64,000 nucleotides of DNA, from NCBI RefSeq assembly GCF_007856155.1, contig NZ_CP042266.1:186001-250000 (forward strand). The letters are read 5' to 3'. Below the pieces are notes generated by a model that was given only the letters and a program-made list of their open reading frames with translations, was not told the origin of the DNA and did not search any database. Made by a program: the position numbers and the translations under genes. This DNA is from Streptomyces qinzhouensis. GTDB taxonomy: Bacteria > Actinomycetota > Actinomycetes > Streptomycetales > Streptomycetaceae. Shown one piece after another: positions 14,201-20,418 of the stretch. Every line of letters starts with the position of its first letter. Position 1 is the first letter of the stretch.

Positions 14201-17200
14201 ACGCGATCCGGTCCAGAAGTTCCTCACGCTCGGTGCCCAAAACGATGGCGCGGTGTTCGAACACCGACCGGCTCGTCGCCAGCGACCAGGCCACACCGTC
14301 CACCGGCGCTTCCGGCCGGGCGACGACGTGTTCCCGCAGACGACCGGCCTGGCCGGCCAGTGCCGCCTTGCTGTGGCCGGAGACCAGCCACGCCGGAAGG
14401 CCCGGCGCAAAGACCGGCAGTACCGGCTGCCCCTCGGCCTCGGGAGCAGGGCCGGACTCCGGCAGCTCGGCACCGGTCGGAGGGGTCTCCTCCAGGATGA
14501 CGTGCACGTTGGTGCCGCTGACCCCGAACGCGGAGACGCCCGCGCGGCGCGGCTGGTCACCAGCGGGCCACTCGCGCGACTCGTGAAGGAGCCGCACGTT
14601 CCCCGCCGACCAATCGATGTGCGACGACGGGGTTTCGGCGTGCAGGGTCTGCGGCAGTCGGCCGTGCTGAAGGGCCAGCACCATCTTGATCACACCGGCC
14701 ACGCCGGCCGCGGTCTGGAGATGGCCGATGTTGGACTTCACCGAGCCCAGCCACAAAGGCCGGTCGTCGGGTCGTCCTTGGCCGTACGTTGCGAGCAGAG
14801 CACCGGCCTCGATCGGGTCACCGAGCGAGGTACCCGTACCGTGTGCCTCGACGACATCGACATCAGCCGCCGACACCTGCGCGTTGGCCAGTGCGGCGCG
14901 GATCACCCGGCGCTGCGAAGGACCGTTCGGTGCAGAGAGTCCGTTGGACGCGCCGTCCTGGTTGACCGCACTGCCCCGGATCACCGCCAGCACCTGATGA
15001 CCGTTCCGCCGAGCGTCGGACAGGCGCTCCAGCAGCACCATGCCCGCGCCCTCGCCCCAGACAATGCCGTCGGCGCCGTCCGAGAACGCCTTGCACCGCG
15101 CGTCGGGCGCCATACCGCCCTGCTCGGCAAACTCCATGAACGCGCCCGGTGACGTCATCACCGCCACGCCACCGGCCAGCGCCATCGTGCACTCACCGCC
15201 GCGCAGCGCCGTGACCGCCTGATGCAGAGCCACCAGGGAGGAGGAGCAGGCGGTGTCGACGGTGACGGCGGGGCCGGTGAGGCCCAGGACGTAGGAGATC
15301 CGGCCGGAGGCCACCGCGGGAATGCTGCCGGTGAGCCGGTAGCCGTCCAGGCTGGGATCGTCGACGGGCAGGCTGTTCTCGTAGCCTGAGCCGCTGGTGC
15401 CGATGAACACACCGGTGGCCGAGCCGTGCAGGGCGGACGGGGCCAGACCGGCGCGCTCGACCGCCTCCCACGACGTTTCGAGCAGCAGCCGCTGCTGCGG
15501 GTCCATCGCCAGCGCCTCACGCGGGTTGATCCCGAAGAAGCCCGCGTCGAAGTCCGTCGCGTCGTAGACGAAGCCGCCCTCGCGCGGGTAGGCCCCGCCG
15601 GAGCGTACGGCCTCGCTGCCGAACTCCTCCTCGAACGCCTCCCAGCCACGGTCCGCCGGGAATCCGGAAATCGCGTCCGTGCCGTTGGTCAGCAGCTCCC
15701 AGAACTGCTCGGGCCCCCGGACATCACCAGGGAAACGGCAGCCCATACCCACGATCGCGATCGGCTCACCACCGGCCGCGGCCACCACCCGCACCCCATC
15801 GCTCTCGGACTCGGCCGAGCCGACCAGCTCGCTCCGGATGTACTCCGCGAGCGCGACAATGCCGGGGTAGTCGAAGACCAGCGTCGAGGGCAGGCGGGCA
15901 CCGACCGCCGTCGACAAGCGGTTACGCAGTTCGAGTGCGCCGACCGAGTCGAAGCCCAAATCCTTGAACGTGCGCTGCAGGACAATGTCCTGCGCCGAGC
16001 CGTAACCGAGTACCGCCGCCACATGGCCGCGGACAAGTTCGGTGAGCAACTGCCGCTGATCGCCGGGCGATCTGCTCCGCAGCCGGGTGACCAGCTCAGA
16101 GGCGCCGACCTCGGCAGCGGCCCCCGGCTCGGTCTCCGCCGCCAGGATCTCCCGCACCTCGGGCAGCGCCGACAGGAACGGGCTCGGGCGGCGCAGGGTG
16201 TAGGTGGCGACGAACTGCGGCCAGTCGAAGCCGGCGACCACCAGTGAGCTTTCGGCTGCGTCAAGAATCTGGCCCAGGGCGCGCATCCCGCGCTCCGGAT
16301 CGATGCTCTCCATCCCGAAGTCCGGCAGCCGGTCACCTTCGCTTCCGGCGGCCATGCCGATACCGGCCCACAGGCCCCAGGCGATCGAGGTCGCCACCAG
16401 GCCACGGGAGCGGCGGTGGTCACACAGGGCATCGAGATGGGCATTGGCCGCCGCATAGGCGCCCAGCCCGCCGCTGCCCCAGGTCCCCGCACCGCAGGAG
16501 AAGAGGACGAAAGCGTCGAGTTCGCGATCTGCGGTCAGCTCGTCCAGGACCGTCGCACCGCCGGCCTTCGCCGACAACAGCCGTGCCAGGACCGGCACCG
16601 TGATCTCCTCGACGGGCCCCGCACCGGCGAGCCCCGCGGTGTGGAATACCGAGGAGAGTGCGGCACCGGAGGTGTCGATCCACTCCAGCAGTCCCGTGAC
16701 GGCGTCACGATCCGCGATATCGGCAGCTATGACATCGACTGTTGTTCCGGCGGCGGCGATCGATCCCGCGAGAGCGGCGACCCCGTCCGCGGCCGGACCC
16801 GACCGGCTCGTCAGCACCACCCGCACCGCACCACGCTCGACAGCAGCCCAACCGGCAGTGATCCCGCCGACCCCACTCGTGCCACCCGTCACCAGCACGG
16901 TGCCACGCGGGGTCCACTGATCACGTACGGCCGGGCGGGAAGCGTGCTCCAACCGCCGGCCGACAATCCCGGCCGGACGGATCGCAACCTGATCCTCACC
17001 ACCATCGGCCAGAACCGACACCAACCGAGCACCCGCCCGTGTATCCAGCACTGTTGGCAAGTCGATCAGACCACCCCAGCGCCCCGCCAGCTCCAGACCG
17101 GCCACCACACCCAAACCCCACACCTGCGCCTGAACCGGACTGACCACCGGGTCACCCGCACCCGTACCCACCGCACCCCGGGTCAGGACCCACAACGGAG

Positions 17201-20200
17201 CCGACACCCCGGCATCACCCAGAGCCCGCAGCAACTCCTCGGTCGCCGCCAGACCCGCCGAGACGATCCCGTCACCAGCGAGCAGCTCCGCACCCAACGC
17301 CAGTGTGGAGACCACACCCGCGACGTCGGCGACATCGCCCGAGACGAGCTGGTCCGGGCCGGTGACGGTCACGACCTCGGCACCGCGCCCGGCCAGAACC
17401 GCCGTAACGGCCTCCGCATCCGCGCCCTCGCCGACCACCAGCCACGCACCCGACAGCACCCCACCGGACTCCGCGACCGGAGTCCATGTCACGCGGTAAC
17501 GCCAGTCCGCGACCGACGCATCGGCACGTTCCCTACGGCGCCAGTCGGTCAACGCACCCAGAGCCGACTCGGCCGCGTCCACACCCAGGAGCTCCGCCAG
17601 CGTGCCCACATCACCCTGCTCGACAGCCGCCCAGAAACCGGCCTCCGCAGGCGTACCCCCCGACACCACCACCGTCGACGGCTCCACCAGCTCGGGCCAG
17701 AAACGCCGCCGCTGGAAGGCATACGTCGGCAGGTCGACGCTGTCCCCGTCGGCCAGAATTATTGTCCAGTCGACGGCCACACCGCGAACGAACGCCTCGG
17801 CGAAGGAGGTCAGCAGCCGCTCAGAACCGCCGTCATCGCGGCGGAGGGTGCCCACCGCGACCGGTGAACTGTCCTCCAGACTGTCGGCGATCGCGGACGT
17901 GAGCACCGGATGCGGGGAGGCCTCCACGAACACCCCATGACCCGCTTCACCGAGGACACCGATTGCGCGGTCGAACTCCACCGGCTCACGCAGCGAGGCG
18001 TACCAATACCCGGCATCCATCTCCGGACCGGTCAGCCACTCACCGCTCATCGCCGACACCATCGGAATCTCAGCCGGACGAGGCGTGATGCCGTCGAGAG
18101 CGGCGAGGATATCGTCCCGGAGTTCGTCGACCTGCGGACCGTGGGAGGCGTAGTCCACCGGAATCATCCGGGTACGCACCGAGGTGCCGCAGGAGTCCTG
18201 GAGCTCGCGCAGAGCCTCGGGCTCTCCGGAGACCACGGTCGCGGAGGGGCCGTTGACCGCCGCGACCGACAGCCGGTCGCCGAACGGAGCGATCCGCTCC
18301 CGTACCGCACCAACAGACTCGGCGACCGACAGCATCCCGCCCCGGCCCGCCAGCACCGCCAGAGTGCGGGAGCGCAGCGCGACCACCTTCGCCGCATCGC
18401 CGAGTGACAGAATCCCCGCCACCGCGGCCGCAGCGATCTCACCCTGCGAATGACCGACCACAGCGTCCGGCTCGACACCGGCCGCCCGCCACACAGCGGC
18501 CAGCGACACCATGACCGCCCACAGAGCGGGCTGCACCACATCGGCGGCCTCGAAACCATGACGCCCAGCCAGAACGTCATCCAACTCCCACTCCACATAA
18601 GGAGCCAGAGCCGCCGCACACTCCGCCAACTTCGCCGCAAAAACGGGCGACACCTCGGCAAGCTCCCGGCCCATACCAACCCACTGCGAACCCTGACCCG
18701 GGAACACGAACACCGTGCCGCCGGTTACGCCCGGAACCGCCTCGCCGGTCACCACACCGGCAGTCGGCCGGCCCGCCGCGACCGACACCAGCCCGGCCAG
18801 CAGCTCCTCCCGCCCACCGCCCACAACCACGGCACGGTGTTCGAACACCGACCGGCCCGTCGCCAGCGACCACGCCACACCCTCCACCGGCACATCCGGG
18901 CGGGCCACCACATGCTCACGCAGACGACCCGCCTGCCCCGCGAGCGCCCCCGCACTCCGCCCCGACACCAACCACGCCAGAGCCCCGCCCGACAACACCC
19001 CAGCAGGAACCCCGCCCGGCTCTTCCCCGGTCGGCTCCGGCACCTCGGAGTCGGCACCGGCCGCCTCCTCGATGATCACATGGGCATTGGTACCGCTGAC
19101 GCCGAAGGAGGACACCGCCGCGCGGCGAGGACGCCCCGCCCCGGGCCAGGGCATGGCCTCGGTCAGCAGACGCGCGTTCCCGGCGGACCAGTCCACCTGA
19201 GGTGTCGGAGCGTCCACATGAAGGGTCCTGGGCAGCCGGCCGTGCCGGATCGCCTCAACCATCTTGATCACACCGGCGACCCCGGCCGCGGCCTGCGAAT
19301 GGCCGATGTTCGCCTTCACCGAACCGATCCACAGCGGCCGGTCCCCGTCGCGTTCCTGACCATAGGTCGCCAGCAGCGCCTGCGCCTCGATCGGGTCACC
19401 CAGCGTCGTTCCCGTACCGTGCGCCTCGACGACATCCACGTCCGCCGCCGACAGCCCGGCACCGGCCAGGGCATCCCGGATCACCCGGCGCTGCGCAGGT
19501 CCGTTCGGGGCGGTCAGCCCGTTCGACGCGCCGTCCTGGTTCACCGCCGATCCACGGACCACCGCAAGCACCCGGTGCCCGTTCCGCCGGGCGTCCGACA
19601 ACCGCTCCAGCAGCAGCACCCCGGCGCCCTCGGCCCAGCCGGTACCGTCCGCACCGGCGGCAAAGGAACGGCACCGGCCATCAGGTGACAACCCGCGCTG
19701 CTCGCTGAACTCGATGAACGTCTCGGGCGTCGCCATGAGACTGATGCCCCCCGCGAGCGCCAGACCGCATTCTCCCGACCGCAGAGCATGGGACGCCCAC
19801 TGGAGAGCGACAAGCGACGACGAACACGCGGTGTCGACCGTCACGGCCGGGCCCTCGAGTCCCAGGGTGTAGGCGACACGCCCCGACACCAGACTGCCGT
19901 CACTGCTGGTAACGCCGTAGTCGTGATACATCGACCCCGCGAAAACACCCGTACGGCTACCGCGCAGCGCGACGGGGTCCAACCCGGCGCGTTCGATCGC
20001 CTCCCAGGCGATCTCCAGCAGCAGCCGCTGCTGGGGGTCCATCGCGAGGGCCTCGCGCGGACTGATCCGGAAGAACTCGGGATCGAACTCCGCCGCGTCA
20101 TAGAGGAAACCGCCCTCACGGACGTAACTCCTGCCCGGCTTTCCCGGCTCCGGGTCGTAGAAGGCGTCCAGATCCCAACCACGGTCGGCAGGGAACGGGC

Positions 20201-20411
20201 CGATCGCGTCGCGGCCCTCGTCGACGAGCTCCCACAACTCCTCGGGAGATGTGACACCACCCGGGAAACGACAGGCCATACCGATGATCGCGATCGGATC
20301 GGAAGCAACGTCGGCAACGGCGCGCAGGCTGTCGATGTCTCGGCGCAGCCGCTCGTTCTCGATGAGCGAGCCACGCAGCGCCTTGATGATCTCTTCGGCC
20401 TTGGCATCCAT
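1..20411 (-). CDS. Modular type I polyketide synthase, four full modules plus part of a fifth (3' end outside window)
   Basis: Multimodular PKS that extends an acyl chain on tethered ACPs in the cytoplasm. The ATG at 20411 is preceded by GGAGG 11 nt upstream, and the frame has no stop down to the window edge, giving 6,803 codons with the C-terminus missing. Residues 1-35 form a charged helical docking segment (EEIIKALRGSLIENERLRRD), so an upstream PKS subunit should feed this protein. Order: KS-AT-KR-ACP four times, then KS-AT(partial). KS cysteines are 196, 1722, 3211, 4734 and 6223. AT serines lie in GHSQGE at 655, 2183, 3668, 5195 and 6682. YASH motifs start at 754, 2282, 3767, 5294 and 6781. 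KR tyrosines are 1319, 2803, 4332 and 5812. ACP serines (GFDS or GYDS) are 1489, 2982, 4502 and 5991. LPTYAFQ runs directly into KR with no DH or ER, and no thioesterase is seen. The hydrolase 7 nt upstream shares the operon. Product unknown. Confidence 0.97.
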   Translation of the reverse strand, partial: MDAKAEEIIKALRGSLIENERLRRDIDSLRAVADVASDPIAIIGMACRFPGGVTSPEELWELVDEGRDAIGPFPADRGWDLDAFYDPEPGKPGRSYVREGGFLYDAAEFDPEFFRISPREALAMDPQQRLLLEIAWEAIERAGLDPVALRGSRTGVFAGSMYHDYGVTSSDGSLVSGRVAYTLGLEGPAVTVDTACSSSLVALQWASHALRSGECGLALAGGISLMATPETFIEFSEQRGLSPDGRCRSFAAGADGTGWAEGAGVLLLERLSDARRNGHRVLAVVRGSAVNQDGASNGLTAPNGPAQRRVIRDALAGAGLSAADVDVVEAHGTGTTLGDPIEAQALLATYGQERDGDRPLWIGSVKANIGHSQAAAGVAGVIKMVEAIRHGRLPRTLHVDAPTPQVDWSAGNARLLTEAMPWPGAGRPRRAAVSSFGVSGTNAHVIIEEAAGADSEVPEPTGEEPGGVPAGVLSGGALAWLVSGRSAGALAGQAGRLREHVVARPDVPVEGVAWSLATGRSVFEHRAVVVGGGREELLAGLVSVAAGRPTAGVVTGEAVPGVTGGTVFVFPGQGSQWVGMGRELAEVSPVFAAKLAECAAALAPYVEWELDDVLAGRHGFEAADVVQPALWAVMVSLAAVWRAAGVEPDAVVGHSQGEIAAAAVAGILSLGDAAKVVALRSRTLAVLAGRGGMLSVAESVGAVRERIAPFGDRLSVAAVNGPSATVVSGEPEALRELQDSCGTSVRTRMIPVDYASHGPQVDELRDDILAALDGITPRPAEIPMVSAMSGEWLTGPEMDAGYWYASLREPVEFDRAIGVLGEAGHGVFVEASPHPVLTSAIADSLEDSSPVAVGTLRRDDGGSERLLTSFAEAFVRGVAVDWTIILADGDSVDLPTYAFQRRRFWPELVEPSTVVVSGGTPAEAGFWAAVEQGDVGTLAELLGVDAAESALGALTDWRRRERADASVADWRYRVTWTPVAESGGVLSGAWLVVGEGADAEAVTAVLAGRGAEVVTVTGPDQLVSGDVADVAGVVSTLALGAELLAGDGIVSAGLAATEELLRALGDAGVSAPLWVLTRGAVGTGAGDPVVSPVQAQVWGLGVVAGLELAGRWGGLIDLPTVLDTRAGARLVSVLADGGEDQVAIRPAGIVGRRLEHASRPAVRDQWTPRGTVLVTGGTSGVGGITAGWAAVERGAVRVVLTSRSGPAADGVAALAGSIAAAGTTVDVIAADIADRDAVTGLLEWIDTSGAALSSVFHTAGLAGAGPVEEITVPVLARLLSAKAGGATVLDELTADRELDAFVLFSCGAGTWGSGGLGAYAAANAHLDALCDHRRSRGLVATSIAWGLWAGIGMAAGSEGDRLPDFGMESIDPERGMRALGQILDAAESSLVVAGFDWPQFVATYTLRRPSPFLSALPEVREILAAETEPGAAAEVGASELVTRLRSRSPGDQRQLLTELVRGHVAAVLGYGSAQDIVLQRTFKDLGFDSVGALELRNRLSTAVGARLPSTLVFDYPGIVALAEYIRSELVGSAESESDGVRVVAAAGGEPIAIVGMGCRFPGDVRGPEQFWELLTNGTDAISGFPADRGWEAFEEEFGSEAVRSGGAYPREGGFVYDATDFDAGFFGINPREALAMDPQQRLLLETSWEAVERAGLAPSALHGSATGVFIGTSGSGYENSLPVDDPSLDGYRLTGSIPAVASGRISYVLGLTGPAVTVDTACSSSLVALHQAVTALRGGECTMALAGGVAVMTSPGAFMEFAEQGGMAPDARCKAFSDGADGIVWGEGAGMVLLERLSDARRNGHQVLAVIRGSAVNQDGASNGLSAPNGPSQRRVIRAALANAQVSAADVDVVEAHGTGTSLGDPIEAGALLATYGQGRPDDRPLWLGSVKSNIGHLQTAAGVAGVIKMVLALQHGRLPQTLHAETPSSHIDWSAGNVRLLHESREWPAGDQPRRAGVSAFGVSGTNVHVILEETPPTGAELPESGPAPEAEGQPVLPVFAPGLPAWLVSGHSKAALAGQAGRLREHVVARPEAPVDGVAWSLATSRSVFEHRAIVLGTEREELLDRIASVATGRPTAGVVTGEVAPAGVGRTVFVFPGQGSQWVGMGRELNETSPVFAARLAECAAALAPYVEWELDEVLAGRHGFEAADVVQPALWAVMVSLAAVWRAAGVEPDAVVGHSQGEIAAAAVAGILSLEDAAKVVALRSRTLAVLAGRGGMLSIAEPVDGVRERIAPFGDRLSVAAVNGPSATVVSGEPEALRELQDSCGTSVRTRMIPVDYASHGPQVDELRDDILAALDGITPRPAQIPMVSAMSGEWLTGPEMDAGYWYASLREPVEFDRAIGALGEAGHGVFVEASPHPVLTSAIADSLEDRDPVTVGSLRRDDGNAERLLTSLAEAYVRGVTVDWTTILTGGSKVELPTYAFQRRRFWPEAPASKRAGRPGDDWRYRITWQPIGMDPGAAVPALTGTWLLVGDDPQASAIAQALTGRGAEVVTATGPQDLDPSVLAQATGVVSLLALDETPDTAYPWVPTGTATTLDLVHALHTAASTAALWLLTRGAVQTGTGEVTTSPAQTAIWGLGRAVGLEHPELWGGLVDLPAESDARTGARLAAVIANSGHEDQIALRESATLVRRLVRAEPRAAGGRPWSPRGTVLLTGGTGSVGAYVGKWLAEQGTQRLVLTSRSGPSAAGAAGLAARVANGGTDVEVISCDLGKAEQVNGIVSWAEASGPGLSTVFHCATVASLARVEDTDRENLAAALGAKAAGAVHLDQATAGLDVDEFVLFSSISATWGSNDHGAYAAGNSFLDGFAEARRARGLPATSIAWGVWNSQDWDAVDASMDQAPGRVTPSRLLRQGMNFMDTDRALTALGEVLADDETFIAVADVEWEKFAPVFRAARPRPLLDTIPQARERTDPVGSATTRETERGEYASLLAAMSVAERRRTVIELVRSQAAAVLGHESTAEIPAERAFRDVGFDSLTAVELRNRLNTAAGVRLPSTVVFDHPDPTALAEEVLTRLLGAASRQVTTLVVQAPTEPIAIVGMGCRYPGGVRSPEELWNLLATGGDAISGFPADRGWDAEALFDPDPDAEGSTYVTEGGFVHDAADFDADFFGISPREALAMDPQQRLLLETSWEAIERAGIDPASLKGSGTGVFVGGTTSDYITAVGGEPDAQAHLITGNALSVLSGRVSYALGLVGPAVSVDTACSSSLVALHQAVTALRGGECTMALAGGVMVMADPSEFVGFSRLRALSSDGRCKAFGDDADGMGMAEGAGVVLLERLSDARRNGHQVLAVIRGSAVNQDGASNGLSAPNGPSQQRVIRTALANAQISAADVDVVEAHGTGTTLGDPIEAQALLATYGQERPADDRPLWLGSVKSNIGHAQQASGVAGVIKMVLALREGLLPQTLHADTPSSHVDWSAGNVQLLQEAREWPAGERPRRAGVSAFGISGTNAHVILEEAPAEDETPVAEVPAVTPPKVLSSTVPAWLVSGRSAGALAGQAGRLREHVVARPDAPMDGVAWSLATSRSVFEHRAVVLGSERNALLAGLAALATEQPAAGVVRGEVAPVGVGRTVFVFPGQGSQWVGMGRELAQTSPVFAARLAECAAALAPYVEWELDDVLAGRHGFEAADVVQPALWAVMVSLAEVWRAAGVEPDAVVGHSQGEIAAAAVAGILSLEDAAKVVALRSRTLAVLAGRGGMLSVAEPVDGVRERIAGFGDRLSVAAVNGPSATVVSGEPEALRELQDSCGTSVRTRLIPVDYASHGPQVDELRDDILTALDGITPRPAQIPMVSAMSGEWLTGPEMDAGYWYASLREPVEFDRAVRVLGESGHGVFVEASPHPVLTSAIADSLEDSSPVAVGTLRRDDGGSERLLTSFAEAFVRGVAVDWTTILADGDSVDLPTYAFQRRRFWPELVESSTAVVSGGTPAEAGFWAAVEQGDVGTLAELLGVDAAESALGALTDWRRRERADASVADWRYRVTWTPVVESGGVLSGAWLVVGEGADAEAVTAVLAGRGAEVVTVTGPDRLVSGDVADVAGVVSTLALGAELLAGDGIVSAGLAATVELLRALGDAGVSVPLWVLTRGAVGTGAGDPVVSPVQAQVWGLGVVAGLELAGRWGGLIDLPTVLDTRAGARLVSVLADGGEDQVAIRPAGIVGRRLEHASRPAVRDQWTPRGTVLVTGGTSGVGGITAGWAAVERGAVRVVLTSRSGPAADGVAALAGSIAAAGTTVDVIAADIADRDAVTGLLEWIDTSGAALSSVVHAASVGDRTPVEEVGADDLSYVLSAKAGGAALLDELTADRELDAFVLFSSGAGTWGSGGLGAYAAANAHLDALCGHRRSRGLAATSIAWGLWAGVGMAAGSDGERLLDFGMESIDPERGMRALGQVLDADESSLAVAGFDWPQFIPTYTLRRPSPFLSALPEVRDLLATETKEKGGAEGGASELGTRLRSMSSGEQRQSLTELVRGHAAAVLGHESAEAVLPQRAFKDLGFDSVGAVELRNRLSTAAGVRLPSTLVFDYPNAAALAEFIRGELVGTAETESAVRVVAAAGGEPIAIVGMGCRYPGDVRGPEQFWDLLTNGTDAISGFPTDRGWEAFEEEFGSEAVRSGNAYVREGGFVYNVPDFDPGFFGINPREALAMDPQQRLLLETSWEAIERAGLAPSALHGSPTGVFIGVSHSGYESSLPVNDKTLDGYRLTGSVSSVASGRISYVLGLTGPAVTVDTACSSSLVALHQAAQALRSGECTMALAGGVTVMTSPGAFMEFSEQGGMASNGRCKAFSDEADGIVWGEGAGVVLLERLSDARANGHQVLAVIRGSAINQDGASNGLSAPNGPSQQRVIRTALANAQISAADVDVVEAHGTGTSLGDPIEAQALLATYGQERPGEDRPLWLGSVKSNIGHLQCAAGVAGVIKMVLALQHGRLPQTLHADTPSSEVDWESGNVRLLQEAREWPAGDRPRRAGVSAFGVSGTNVHVILEETPALTEAPDPASAPEAEGQQALPVLSPGLPAWLVTGHSAAALVAQAGRLREHAVARPELPVAGVAWSLATGRSVFEHRAIVLGSEREELLTGLVSVATGRPAPGVVTGKVDPGGIGRTVFVFPGQGSQWVGMGRELAQTSPVFAARLAECAAALAPYVEWELDDVLAGRHGFEAADVVQPALWAVMVSLAAVWRAAGVEPDAVVGHSQGEIAAAAVAGILSLEDAARVVALRSRTLAVLAGRGGMLSVAEPVDGVRERIAGFGDRLSVAAVNGPSATVVSGEPEALRELQDSCGTSVRTRLIPVDYASHGPQVDELRDAILAALDGIMPLPAQIPMVSAMSGEWLSGPEMDAGYWYASLREPVEFDRAVRVLGEAGHGVFVEASPHPVLTSAIADSLEDRDPITVGSLRRDDGNAERLLTSLAEAYVRGVAVDWTTILADGDSVDLPTYAFQHRRFWPEVPVSKRAGRSGDDWRYRITWQLSELNSVVPALSGIWLLVGEDPDAPAIAEALSGHGAEVVTFAGPQELDAAALTGVSGVVSLLALDESPDAEYPWVPRGTAAMVELIQAVHRSEIAVPVWVLTRGAVQTGAGEVTTSPGQTAIWGLCRAVGLERPELWGGLVDLPAEFTDLSAAGLVSVLAGGREDQVALRPAGVFLRRLVHAEARRAEVKKWSPRGTVLLTGGTGSIGVCIGDWLAERGTQRVVLTSRSGPAAPGVAALAASVANGGTDVEVISCDLGVPERVSGMVSWIEESGPGLSTVLHSANLPYLAWVEDTEREGLAAALGAKAAGAVHLDQAIAGLDIDEFVLFSSISATWGSNDHGAYAAGNSFLDGFAEQRRARGLPATSIAWGVWDSRDWDAVDASMEQGAGAVTPSRLRRQGMNFLETDRALTALGEILTEDETFIAVADVEWEKFAPVFCAARPRPLLDTIPEAREDIQPARSIESAVAERGEYASLLAAMSVAERRRTVIELVRTHASAVLGHESTEEINATRAFRDVGYDSLTAVELRNQLNTVAGIRLPSTVVFDHPNPTALAEEILTELFGSIQAGAEPVVTVAAAAPSEPIAIVGMGCRYPGGVNSPEELWQLIAAGGDAVSGFPADRGWDIEALFDADPDAEGSTYVVEGGFVTGAAEFDAGFFGISPREALAMDPQQRLLLETSWEAIERAGIDPVSLHGSGTGVFVGGTTSDYITAAGGEPDAQAHLITGNALSVLSGRISYTLGLVGPAVSVDTACSSSLVALHQAAQALRSGECTMALAGGVMVIVDPSEFIGFSRLRALSSDGRCKAFGDTADGMGLAEGAGMVLLERLSDARANGHQVLAVIRGSAINQDGASNGLSAPNGPSQRRVIRAALANAQLSAADVDAVEAHGTGTELGDPIEAGALLATYGKERPAGDQPLWIGSVKSNIGHAQQASGIAGVIKMVMALREGMLPQTLYAETPSSHVDWSTGNVQLLQEAREWPAGERLRRAGVSAFGISGTNAHVILEEAPDQDETVPAAQESPAEAPAAVFASPLPAWLVSGRSAGALAGQAGRLREHVVARPDAPVEGVAWSLATGRSVFEHRAVVLGTERDELLAGLVSVATGQPAPGVVTAEVAPGGIGRTVFVFPGQGSQWVGMGRELAEKSPVFAARLAECAAALEPFVEWELDEVLAGRHGFEAADVVQPALWAVMVSLAAVWRAAGVEPDAVVGHSQGEIAAAAVAGILSLDDAAKVVALRSRTLAVLAGRGGMLSVAESVDAVRERIAGFGDRLSVAAVNGPSATVVSGEPEALRELADMCGSSVRTRMIPVDYASHGPQVDELRDDILAALDGIT
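2259..6731 (-). other. PKS module 4: KS-AT(methylmalonyl)-KR(A2-type)-ACP
   Basis: Residues about 4561-6051. KS C4734; AT S5195 with YASH at 5294; KR Y5812 with H at minus 3; ACP S5991 in GYDSL. It is a close copy of module 2, offset by 9,036 bp, and again lacks the dimerisation-element linker. All expected KR catalytic residues are present. Confidence 0.9.
6732..11294 (-). other. PKS module 3: KS-AT(methylmalonyl)-DE-KR(A1-type)-ACP
   Basis: Residues about 3040-4560. KS C3211; AT S3668 with YASH at 3767; KR Y4332; ACP S4502. It is a near copy of module 1 from the AT through the first half of the KR, including the dimerisation-element linker. Unlike module 1, the KR keeps the catalytic Ser (FSSGAG). 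W at minus 8 and L at minus 3 of the Tyr predict A1-type reduction. Confidence 0.9.
7600..18060. repeat. Bimodular internal duplication of the PKS gene, period about 9,036 bp
   Basis: Landmark offsets are constant. KS2 to KS4 and KS3 to KS5 starts are both 3,012 codons apart. KR1 to KR3 tyrosines are 3,013 and KR2 to KR4 3,009 codons apart. The highest nucleotide identity that can be followed by eye runs from about 16640-18060 against 7600-9020 (AT tail, linker, KR structural half), with only scattered single-base differences. The duplicated unit spans AT1 through KS3, copied as AT3 through KS5. Confidence 0.85.
11295..15767 (-). other. PKS module 2: KS-AT(methylmalonyl)-KR(A2-type)-ACP
   Basis: Residues about 1549-3039. 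KS C1722; AT S2183 with YASH at 2282; KR Y2803; ACP S2982. The AT leads into the KR through a short linker without the dimerisation-element helix of modules 1 and 3. The KR motif around the Tyr reads ATWGSNDHGAY. W at minus 8 indicates A-type, and H at minus 3 is the A2 signature associated with epimerising the alpha-methyl group before reduction. The catalytic Ser is intact (FSSISA). Confidence 0.9.
15768..20300 (-). other. PKS module 1: KS-AT(methylmalonyl)-DE-KR-ACP
   Basis: Residues about 38-1548. The KS has C196, H331 (HGTGT) and H371 (NIGH). The AT has S655 in GHSQGE, ADVVQP upstream and YASH at 754-757, the methylmalonyl signature. A helical dimerisation-element-like linker (FWAAVEQGDVGTLAELLG) precedes the KR. 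The KR nucleotide motif TGGTSGVGG begins near 1175. W sits at Y1319 minus 8 and L at minus 3, an A1-type pattern. The catalytic Ser position (1306, 13 residues before the Tyr) is Cys, so reduction may be impaired. The KS differs clearly from KS2-KS5, as expected for the first KS of a subunit. Confidence 0.9.
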
Positions 20412-20418
20412 CGCCGTT

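Noticed and set aside
1..20411. DH or ER domains in the PKS
   Set aside because: The AT post-linker (LPTYAFQ) runs directly, or through a short dimerisation-element-like helix, into the KR. No HxxxGxxxxP motif or ER nucleotide-binding motif was seen.
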